Of a stretch of 64,000 bases of DNA, positions 55,790 through 64,000 are shown in pieces (the first letter of the stretch is position 1; every line of letters starts with the position of its first letter). The stretch comes from Tragulus kanchil. Its lineage: Eukaryota; Chordata; Mammalia; Artiodactyla; Tragulidae. The position numbers were made by a program, and so were the translations under genes. A model generated the notes under the pieces. The model was not told the DNA's origin and searched no databases. It saw only the letters and a list, made by a program, of their open reading frames with translations. The DNA lies in NCBI GenBank assembly GCA_022376925.1, contig JAIOJX010000032.1, positions 98,882,794 through 98,946,793 of the forward strand, in the 5' to 3' direction.

Positions 55790-55985
55790 CTTTCCTAGTG
55801 GCTGAGCAGTAAAGAATCTGCCTGCAAAGTAGGAGATGTGGGTTCAATCCCTAGGTTGGGAAGATCCCCTAGGGGAGGGCATGGCAACCCACCCCAGTAT
55901 TCTTGTCTGGAGAATCCCATGGACAGGGGAGCCTGTGAGCTATGGTTCATAGGGTTGCAGAGTTGGACATGACTTAAGTGACTGA
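55790..55985 (+). mobile_element. Bov-tA SINE
   Basis: GACTTTCCTAGTGGCTGAGC, GATGTGGGTTCAATCCC (B box), GAGGGCATGGCAACCCAC, GAGAATCCCATGGACAGG and TGACTTAAGTGACTGAGCAG form a nearly complete forward element. Confidence 0.94.
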
Positions 55986-56107
55986 GCAGGTAGGAAGACA
56001 GGCAGACAGGATGTGATTCAAGGGAGATTGAATTTTATAAACCTGAAAATGGGGAGACCCCAAAGGTGTTTAGATGCAGGAGGAATAATATCAGAGCTGA
56101 AATTTAG

Positions 56108-56300
56108 GGGCTTCCATGGTGACTCACTGGTAAGAATCTGCCTGCTAATGCAGGAGATGCCAGAAGCATGGGTTTGATCTCTAGGTCAGGAAGATTCCCT
56201 GGAGGAGGTCATGGTAACTACAGTATTCTTGCCTGGAAAATTCCATGGACAGAGGAGTCTTATGGACTATAATCCGTGGGGTCATAAGTCAGCCACCACA
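56108..56300 (+). mobile_element. Bov-tA SINE (second copy at about 57259-57451)
   Basis: GGGGCTTCCATGGTGACTC, GAATCTGCCTGCTAATGCAG, TTCTTGCCTGGAAAATTCC and GGACTATAATCCGTGGGG form a moderately diverged forward element. D17 repeats it. Confidence 0.92.
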
Positions 56301-56630
56301 GAGCTTGCCCACAGGCGTGTTTTAGATTTATGGTTAAAGACCTTGTATATTACTGAAACCAAATCTGTGAACCCTAGGTGATGGAATTTCAGACATGAGG
56401 GCAGACCTGTGGTTCCAGTTCTCTCTGTCAAACCGCTTAGTTGTGCTGTTCCCAGATGTGGTTGGCCACTATTGGGAAGATGGTTGGCACTCCCAGTTCC
56501 TGGACTCTGCCTTCTCCAGGTGCTAATTCAGAAGGTCTGGCCTTGGGACTTGGAATCAGTCTGTTTAAAGCTGACCATCTGAGTCTAATAAGCACTGGCT
56601 TATATAACTACTTCTCACATTGGTTGTTTT

Positions 56631-56748
56631 AGTCATTAAGTCCTGCCCAACTCTGTGACCCTGTGGACTATAGCCCACCAGGCTCCTCTGTCCATGGGAT
56701 TCTCCAGGCAAGAATACTGGAGTGAGTTGCTATTCCCTTCTCCAGAAA
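56631..56748 (-). mobile_element. Bov-tA SINE, truncated (second copy at about 57782-57899)
   Basis: CCCAACTCTGTGACCCTGTG, GGACTATAGCCCACCAGG, CTCCAGGCAAGAATACTGGA and TTCCCTTCTCCAG are reversed landmarks. It is cut off where L1 sequence begins. Confidence 0.92.
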
Positions 56749-57202
56749 GACTTCTCATGGATTCACTAAAAATACTGCAATCAAGATAAGGAAACAACCA
56801 ACAAAGAATTAATTTCAAAAATATCCAAGCAGCTCAGACAACTCAACACCAAAAACATAAAAAACCCAATCAAAAAATGGGGAAAAGACCTAAACAGACA
56901 TCTTTCCAAAGAAGACATACAGATAGCCAACAAACACATGACATGAAAAGATGCTCAACACTCTCATCTTAGAGAAATGCAAATTAAAACTACAATGAGC
57001 TATTACCTCTCACCAGTCAGAATGGTCATCATTAAAAAGTCTACAAACAATAAATGCTGGAGAGGGTGCAGAGAAAAGAGAACGCTCTTACACTGTTGGT
57101 GTGAATGTAAACTGATACAGCCACTATGGAAGACAGTATAGAGATTCTTTAAAAAAAACCAGGAATAGAAGCACCCTATGACCCATCAATCCCACTACTA
57201 GG
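56749..57202 (+). mobile_element. L1 ORF2 3'-end fragment, first copy via D17
   Basis: It contains CAATCAAAAAATGGGGAAAA, AATGCAAATTAAAACTACAA and CACTGTTGGTGTGAATGTAA, the C-terminal ORF2 landmarks of mammalian L1. It stops at the D17 junction and is completed by the second copy at 57900-58905. Confidence 0.9.
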
Positions 57203-57899
57203 AATAACTATCAAAGGTGTTTAGATGCAGGAGGAATAATATCAGAGCTGAAATTTAGGGGCTTCCATGGTGACTCACTGGTAAGAATCTGCCTGCTAAT
57301 GCAGGAGATGCCAGAAGCATGGGTTTGATCTCTAGGTCAGGAAGATTCCCTGGAGGAGGTCATGGTAACTACAGTATTCTTGCCTGGAAAATTCCATGGA
57401 CAGAGGAGTCTTATGGACTATAATCCGTGGGGTCATAAGTCAGCCACCACAGAGCTTGCCCACAGGCGTGTTTTAGATTTATGGTTAAAGACCTTGTATA
57501 TTACTGAAACCAAATCTGTGAACCCTAGGTGATGGAATTTCAGACATGAGGGCAGACCTGTGGTTCCAGTTCTCTCTGTCAAACCGCTTAGTTGTGCTGT
57601 TCCCAGATGTGGTTGGCCACTATTGGGAAGATGGTTGGCACTCCCAGTTCCTGGACTCTGCCTTCTCCAGGTGCTAATTCAGAAGGTCTGGCCTTGGGAC
57701 TTGGAATCAGTCTGTTTAAAGCTGACCATCTGAGTCTAATAAGCACTGGCTTATATAACTACTTCTCACATTGGTTGTTTTAGTCATTAAGTCCTGCCCA
57801 ACTCTGTGACCCTGTGGACTATAGCCCACCAGGCTCCTCTGTCCATGGGATTCTCCAGGCAAGAATACTGGAGTGAGTTGCTATTCCCTTCTCCAGAAA

Positions 57900-58905
57900 G
57901 ACTTCTCATGGATTCACTAAAAATACTGCAATCAAGATAAGGAAACAACCAACAAAGAATTAATTTCAAAAATATCCAAGCAGCTCAGACAACTCAACAC
58001 CAAAAACATAAAAAACCCAATCAAAAAATGGGGAAAAGACCTAAACAGACATCTTTCCAAAGAAGACATACAGATAGCCAACAAACACATGACATGAAAA
58101 GATGCTCAACACTCTCATCTTAGAGAAATGCAAATTAAAACTACAATGAGCTATTACCTCTCACCAGTCAGAATGGTCATCATTAAAAAGTCTACAAACA
58201 ATAAATGCTGGAGAGGGTGCAGAGAAAAGAGAACGCTCTTACACTGTTGGTGTGAATGTAAACTGATACAGCCACTATGGAAGACAGTATAGAGATTCTT
58301 TAAAAAAAACCAGGAATAGAAGCACCCTATGACCCATCAATCCCACTACTAGGCATATACCCTGAGGAAATCAAAATTGGAAAAGACATATGTACCACAT
58401 TGTTCATTGCAGCACTATTTACAATAGCTAGAGCATGGAAGCAACCTAGATGTCCAATGACAGATGAATGGATAAAGAAGCCATGGTACATATATACAAT
58501 GCAATATTACTAAGCCATTAAAAATGCATTTGAATCATCTCTAATGAGATGGATGAATCTAGAACCTATTATACAGAGTGAGGTACATCAGCGAGAAAAA
58601 GATATTGTATACTAACACATATATATGAAATCTAGAAAGATAGTGCTGATAAATGAATATGCAGAGCAGCAATGGAGGTGCAGACATGGAGAACAGTCTT
58701 ATGGACATTGAGGTGAGGGAAGGGAATATGCTGTGGGACTAGGGGATCTCAAATAGGGCCTCTGTGGTGACCTGGAGGGGTGGAATGGGAAGGGAGATGA
58801 GGGGGAAGTAAGAGGAAGGGACATGTGTACACCTATGGAGGATTCAGGTGGATGTGTGGCAGGAAACAACAAAACTTTGTAAAAAATAAAAATAAAAAAA
58901 GGAAT
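57900..58905 (+). mobile_element. L1 3' end with 3' UTR and A-rich tail
   Basis: The same ORF2 end as at 56749 continues through CATATACCCTGAGGAAATCA, TTCATTGCAGCACTATTTAC and ACAGATGAATGGATAAAGAA into the ruminant-type 3' UTR (GGGAAGGGAGATGAGGGGG, GGACATGTGTACACCTATGG). It ends in AAAATAAAAATAAAAAAAGG. It is heavily 5' truncated, with ORF2 disrupted, so it is not mobile. Confidence 0.92.
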
Positions 58906-58975
58906 TTTGTTTAAAGAAAATTATCTCTGAACACTCTCTCCTCCCAAAGAAACAGTTTATACTGCTAGAAATGTA

Positions 58976-59640
58976 TATTAGTCAGGGGTTTCCAGAGAAG
59001 CAGAACCAATAGAATGTGTGGGGGAGCATATGTGTAAATATATATTTAAATCTATATATATATAGAGAGAGAAGTTTATGTATATATATGTAAACAAAAC
59101 TGATAGCATGTGTATACTCAGATGCATATCCTATTAGTTTTGTTTATGTATTGATATATAAAGAGATTTTTATGTCTACTTGTATATAAATATTCATTTT
59201 TATTTATATATACAAAGAGATTTATTAGTATTATAAGATAATGGTTCATACAATTGTGGAAGCTGCTAAGTCTCAAGATGTAAAGTTGGCAAGCCAGAGT
59301 TCCTGAGAACTGATGGTGTAGTTCCAGTGCAAAAGCTGGCTGGGCTGAAGCTGGTACTTCAGTTCAAATCTGAAGACAGGGGCAGAAAACAAACCAACCA
59401 ACCAACCAACCAGCATTCAAGCTCAGGCAGTCAGGTAGAGAGAAGTTCCCTCTCCCTCAGTCTTTTTTTTTCTCTTTGTTCTACTCAGATCTTTACCCAC
59501 ATTAAAGAAGGCAAAATCTGCTTTACTCTGTCTACCAATTCAAATGTTAATTTCATCCAGAAACATTCTCACAGACACACCTAGAGAAACATTTGACCAA
59601 ATATCTGACCCGTGGCCCAGTCAAGTTGACACGTAAAATT
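58976..59640. mobile_element. Old eutherian interspersed repeat with internal TA-rich tract
   Basis: GGTTTCCAGAGAAGCAGAAC, AACTGATGGTGTAGTTCCAG, CTACCAATTCAAATGTTAAT, CACAGACACACCTAGAG and GTCAAGTTGACACGTAAAAT are landmarks of a widely distributed old repeat whose name I do not assign. AT-rich expansion occupies 59036-59220. Confidence 0.6.
59390..59412. repeat. (CAAC)n microsatellite
   Basis: About five CAAC units lie within the old repeat. Short, probably of low polymorphism. Confidence 0.9.
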
Positions 59641-59799
59641 AACTATCAGGAGATACCAAAAGAATTTCATGTTAGTAACATCATCCCTGTGATAACCATA
59701 GGAACAAGAATCATTATTTGTACCCCTTTAGTATCTGACACAATATGTGTATAACCAGTGCTTGCAAGTGAATGAACGAAACCGGCATATTAGCATCAA

Positions 59800-59990
59800 T
59801 GTTTATGAAGTGATTTTCTCACCCATGATTTTATTACCCACATAGTAACGCTGCTGGGCAATTGAAATAGATTTCATTATTACCTGCCATTTTTGAAGGA
59901 GGCTGTGCAGGGCACACAGAGGTGAACTTACCTGTCCAAGGACCCAGAGTAAGTGACAGGGACCAGCCCAAGCCCAGAGCCTCTTTTGTG
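59800..59990 (-). mobile_element. MIR-like remnant
   Basis: CACACAGAGGTGAACTTACC, TGTCCAAGGACCCAGAGTAA and GACCAGCCCAAGCCCAGAGC fit a reversed MIR core. Confidence 0.55.
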
Positions 59991-60655
59991 ATCTTTCCAC
60001 CCTTGGTCATGGCAGATTAATTCCCAACAAAAACATGCAAAGGTTTTCATATCTTCCTCTGACCAGCAATGTTCTGATCTACATCTGTTACTGGCTCTAA
60101 ATATAGGAAAGGTGCAAATTAGCAAGCGAAAACCAAGAGATATGTTTGTACTTAATGCTACTAACAGGCAGGATAATTACAAGAGTGCTGCTTGACAAAC
60201 AAATTAATAAAAAAAAACTCTCGTGCCAGTCTCAAGTACAAATTACAGAGCAGAAGGCAGGGAGAGCCTGGGTTTGACAGTTGCAGGATAACAACCTTGA
60301 AATATATCCACATTATGCAAGGGGTCTTTGGATGTCTGTCTTAGGTACTTGGTTAGAGACCATGCTAATGAACTGCCTTAATGTTCATCTTTCTGTAGGA
60401 CCCTTCTATATATCTTTTAGGGTCAAGTTTTACCATGATTAGAAAAACTGCTTAGTTAGTTGTGGGCTTCTAGTCATTTTATGTGTTTTATATCTTTAAA
60501 TAAACCTATCCAGTTAATCAGAAGGCATTGTATTAATATATAGTTGTTTATCTCACAATGGTTTCTAACAAACGTCAATAAATAGACTTACCTGAATTAT
60601 TCTTTGTTTTCCTATTATGCTTTATAGTTCATTCATTTGACAACTATGTATCCCA
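59991..60655. other. Unassigned AT-rich sequence
   Basis: No repeat or gene is recognised. Confidence 0.4.
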
Positions 60656-62806
60656 TAATAATTTTGGCTAATAACAATACAGTTGCAGAGCCTAACTATA
60701 GTCCTTACTTTGTAGTATGGACTGCTTTGTGTGGTGGTTCTTAATTCTTCTGAGCATTAGCTCACCAAAGAATATGAAAAAATACTGATGCCCATGCCCC
60801 AACCTGGAGATTTTGATTCACTTGGTCTGAAATGGAGCCTGGGCATCAGTTTATTTATTTATTTATTATTTAAAAAAAATACTTGATTTATTTATCTGTT
60901 TGCACCAGGTCTTCATTGCAATATGGGAGATCTTTGTTGCCAAACATGGGATCTTTGTTGTGGCATGCAGGATGTTTAGCTGTAGCATCCAAACTCTTAG
61001 CTGTGGCTTGTGGGATGTGGTTTCTTGATCCAGAATCTAACCTCAGACCCCTGCATTCAGAGTGGAACGTCTTGGTCACTGGACCACCAGTGAAGCCCTA
61101 CCTGTATATTTTTAAATATACAGATCACTCCACCAAGTGACTGAAACATTTGGAGTCCAGGTCTGGTGAAAGCAACCATTATACAACCAGATAAGGTGTA
61201 CCACTTTAAGTATAAGAAGCGACATATGGTACAGGTAACTGGCTTGGGATGAGAATGCTAAATGCTTCAGGAAGAGTCTGGAAAGGTCTTGCTGGGACTG
61301 TTATTTTATATTTGAGGATATCAGAGAAGTTTATCTTTAACTTTTAATACAATTTTATTATTATATCATTTGAATTGCATCTTGAAGAATGTAGATGAGA
61401 AGGGAGGAGAGAAAGAATCCCAGGTAGTGTAGGTGCAGAGGTTCTTGGGAAATGATGTCCATGTCTTCAGAGAAGTTTGAGTTGTTTAGTTGAGCTGAAG
61501 TGTTGAGTGCATGAATTCATTGTCATTAATTCTTTCATTCAAGCACTGTTTGTTGTGGATCTCTGCTTTATGAGACACTGTGTTAAGTGCTGCCAGTGAT
61601 TCAAATATAAGACAAAAGAGATCCTATCACCAAATGAATCATAGGCTATTTAAGGAAACACATTGTGAATGATGATGATGTTGACTATGGTGATGGTGAT
61701 GATGGTACTAGAGTGCTCAGTCACTCGATTGTGGATAATAATTTTGGCTAATAACAATACAGTTGCAGAGCCTAACTATAGTCCTTACTTTGTAGTATGG
61801 ACTGCTTTGTGTGGTGGTTCTTAATTCTTCTGAGCATTAGCTCACCAAAGAATATGAAAAAATACTGATGCCCATGCCCCAACCTGGAGATTTTGATTCA
61901 CTTGGTCTGAAATGGAGCCTGGGCATCAGTTTATTTATTTATTTATTATTTAAAAAAAATACTTGATTTATTTATCTGTTTGCACCAGGTCTTCATTGCA
62001 ATATGGGAGATCTTTGTTGCCAAACATGGGATCTTTGTTGTGGCATGCAGGATGTTTAGCTGTAGCATCCAAACTCTTAGCTGTGGCTTGTGGGATGTGG
62101 TTTCTTGATCCAGAATCTAACCTCAGACCCCTGCATTCAGAGTGGAACGTCTTGGTCACTGGACCACCAGTGAAGCCCTACCTGTATATTTTTAAATATA
62201 CAGATCACTCCACCAAGTGACTGAAACATTTGGAGTCCAGGTCTGGTGAAAGCAACCATTATACAACCAGATAAGGTGTACCACTTTAAGTATAAGAAGC
62301 GACATATGGTACAGGTAACTGGCTTGGGATGAGAATGCTAAATGCTTCAGGAAGAGTCTGGAAAGGTCTTGCTGGGACTGTTATTTTATATTTGAGGATA
62401 TCAGAGAAGTTTATCTTTAACTTTTAATACAATTTTATTATTATATCATTTGAATTGCATCTTGAAGAATGTAGATGAGAAGGGAGGAGAGAAAGAATCC
62501 CAGGTAGTGTAGGTGCAGAGGTTCTTGGGAAATGATGTCCATGTCTTCAGAGAAGTTTGAGTTGTTTAGTTGAGCTGAAGTGTTGAGTGCATGAATTCAT
62601 TGTCATTAATTCTTTCATTCAAGCACTGTTTGTTGTGGATCTCTGCTTTATGAGACACTGTGTTAAGTGCTGCCAGTGATTCAAATATAAGACAAAAGAG
62701 ATCCTATCACCAAATGAATCATAGGCTATTTAAGGAAACACATTGTGAATGATGATGATGTTGACTATGGTGATGGTGATGATGGTACTAGAGTGCTCAG
62801 TCACTC
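60656..62806. repeat. Direct duplication D18 (copies 60656-61726 and 61735-62806)
   Basis: Offset is 1080. Copies start ATAATTTTGGCTAATAACAA and end AGAGTGCTCAGTCACTC. No internal difference was seen. Copy 1 ends inside the first bases of a Bov-tA that is complete only after copy 2, as expected if copy 1 is a contig end. Confidence 0.97.
60848..61101 (-). mobile_element. CHR-2-type SINE (second copy at about 61928-62181)
   Basis: A TTTATTTATTTATTTATTA start is followed by CAGGTCTTCATTGCAATATG, GTGGCATGCAGGATGTTTAG, CTTAGCTGTGGCTTGTGGGA and CACTGGACCACCAGTGAAGC. D18 repeats it. The 85- and 63-codon frames on the two strands are SINE translations. Confidence 0.85.
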
Positions 62807-63012
62807 AGTCGTATTTGACTCTTGGCAACCATATGGACTATAGCCCACCATGGATAGGCTATAGGCATGGGATTCTCTAGGCAAGATTACTGGAGTGGGT
62901 TGCCATTTCCTCCTCCAAGCGATCTTCTAGACCCAGGAATCAAACCCATGTCTTCTGTGTCTCTTGTTCACAGGCAGATTCTTTACTGCTGAGCCACTGA
63001 GGAAGTCCAGGT
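62788..63012 (-). mobile_element. Bov-tA SINE, full length
   Basis: GTGCTCAGTCACTCAGTCGT, GGACTATAGCCCACCATGG, GATTACTGGAGTGGGTTGCC, GGAATCAAACCCATGTC (B box) and GCTGAGCCACTGAGGAAGTC are reversed Bov-tA landmarks in full order. Confidence 0.94.
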
Positions 63013-63382
63013 GATAATTGGCGCTTAAAATTGAAACTTTGACTAGGTACTAATATTTAATAGAAATGAAAATTTAAAGTGAAGTGCCAAATTATATTAA
63101 ATTTAGATGTATACAGGAAATGGTTTAAGGTTGAGAGACTGGAAAGGAAGATGAGTGATGAGATATCCTTTAAAGATGTTCTTGTAAGATCTCCATTCTG
63201 CAAGAAGAGAGGAGGAAAGGGGAAACTGGTCTGCCTCCAACCTTCAAACCAAGTGTGAGGGAAAGAGCCTGCCTCCTCACTCAGTCTCAAAGAAGGGAAC
63301 AGCCTGAGGTGGGAGCTTTGTGAATTGGGAACTGGCCTCCTTTATCCTCAGAGGATAGAGAATAGAGGTGAACACACTTATA
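63013..63382. other. Unassigned sequence
   Basis: No repeat or gene is recognised. Confidence 0.4.
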
Positions 63383-63530
63383 TTGCAAGGGACCAGGTAG
63401 TAAATTAGACTTTGCAGGAGGCATGCTAACTCTGTCACATATTCTTTGTTTTTTTTCATCTTTCAAAAATGTAAAAATCATCCTTAGCTTTGGGGGTTAT
63501 AGTTTTCTGACCCTTGGTCTAAGGGAAAAA
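63383..63530 (+). mobile_element. MER5A-like hAT (Charlie) remnant
   Basis: GACCAGGTAGTAAATTAGAC, CTTTGCAGGAGGCATG and the end TATAGTTTTCTGACCCTTGG follow the MER5A order. It is a short non-autonomous hAT-Charlie remnant. Confidence 0.65.
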
Positions 63531-64000
63531 TGGCCTGACCCTTTGAGTAGGAAGCCTGGAAACAAGGATGGGGATGGGGCCATCAGCTCGCATCCAGGAC
63601 ACAGAGGTATAGCCAGGGTGACCATTTGATTCACTAGCCAAACAAGGATGCTTAGAAGAGTGAAAGGGGGTGCTAATAACTGAGTAAGTTAATGAATGAT
63701 AAACTAGGGCAATAGGACTCAACTAGGACTCCCCAGGCAAACTTGTGGTCTGGTCACCAAATACGTGGGTAATGATAGTGCAAGCCTGAAGTTTCCAAGC
63801 ATGGGGGTCCTCCAAACTATGCTGTCCAGTATACTAACCACTAGCCACATCCAGTATGGTCACTACAAGCCACATCTGACATGGTTGTCACCAGCCACAT
63901 GCGGCTATTGGACACTTGAAATTTGGTGTCTGAATTGAAATGTGCTCAAAGTCTCAAATATCACCGTGGTTTCATACTAAACACTTAGTGTGAAAAAAAA
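63531..64000. other. Unassigned sequence with old repeat from about 63790
   Basis: CTAACCACTAGCCACATCC, CAGCCACATGCGGCTATTGG and ACTTGAAATTTGGTGTCTG resemble another old short DNA-transposon repeat with near-palindromic ends. The CCACATC-type motif recurs three times (63846, 63871, 63894). The window ends in an A-run. Confidence 0.45.

Larger units (their letters stand above)
56061..58353. repeat. Direct duplication D17 (copies 56061-57202 and 57212-58353)
   Basis: Offset is 1151. Copies start CAAAGGTGTTTAGATGCAGG and end CAATCCCACTACTAGG. About nine nt of filler separate them. I saw no internal difference. Confidence 0.97.

Noticed and set aside
6698..62806. A new tandem-amplification system or satellite array
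   Set aside because: The units are unrelated to each other, each is only doubled, the joins show end-of-contig decay and fillers, and the sizes are uniform. Assembly artefact is far simpler.
6698..62806. CRISPR array or other short-spaced direct repeats
   Set aside because: Repeats are about 1.1 kb, occur in pairs without regular spacers, and the genome is a mammal's.

Overview
The window is nuclear DNA from a ruminant, and the organism call rests on the repeats. It is dense in Bov-tA and Bov-A2 SINEs, tRNA-derived CHR-type SINEs and a ruminant-type L1 3' end, on top of older mammalian repeats (MIR, MaLR-type LTRs, Tigger and MER5A-like DNA transposons). There is no bacterial-style gene organisation. 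I see no multi-exon host gene, tRNA, rRNA or CRISPR array. Most of the sequence looks intergenic or intronic.

The only recognisable protein-coding sequence is an intronless, full-length retrocopy of RPA2, the 32-kDa subunit of replication protein A. Its CDS is 52885-53697. It has a 3' UTR, an A-tail and a 15-bp target-site duplication (52799-52813 and 55614-55628), so it is a LINE-mobilised processed copy. Its 270-codon frame is open and colinear with RPA2, but the DNA-binding tryptophan W107 is replaced by cysteine.

The dominant structural feature is a series of 18 direct, head-to-tail duplications. Each is about 1.03-1.19 kb long, nearly identical between copies and made of unrelated sequence. 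Second copies begin near 7877, 11745, 18024, 22979, 25322, 27738, 32764, 34820, 39087, 40909, 42762, 45623, 48345, 50078, 52140, 54355, 57212 and 61735. Several are chained: the tail of one pair is the head of the next, so short segments occur three times. Small deletions cluster at the junctions, and some junctions carry a short filler of up to about 46 nt. I infer unmerged overlaps between neighbouring contigs (false duplication), not biology. Collapsing them would remove roughly 19.9 kb and leave about 44 kb of unique sequence.

Layout: 1-6.7 kb, unique sequence with MIR, two Bov-tA and a Tigger remnant. 6.7-12.8 kb, two duplications over MaLR LTRs and a Bov-A2. 12.8-21.9 kb, a GATA/GAAA microsatellite, a cluster of CHR SINEs and one duplication. 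21.9-28.8 kb, three duplications over ancient repeats. 28.8-31.6 kb, L1 and Bov-tA fragments. 31.6-43.9 kb, five duplications in two chains, plus Bov-tA and young CHR SINEs. 44.5-55.6 kb, five duplications, the last two cutting the RPA2 retrocopy into a 5' fragment, a complete copy and a 3' fragment. 55.6-59 kb, Bov-tA and a duplicated L1 3' end. 59-64 kb, ancient repeats, one duplication, a Bov-tA and hAT-type remnants. Repeat family names come from recalled consensus features, not from a library search.
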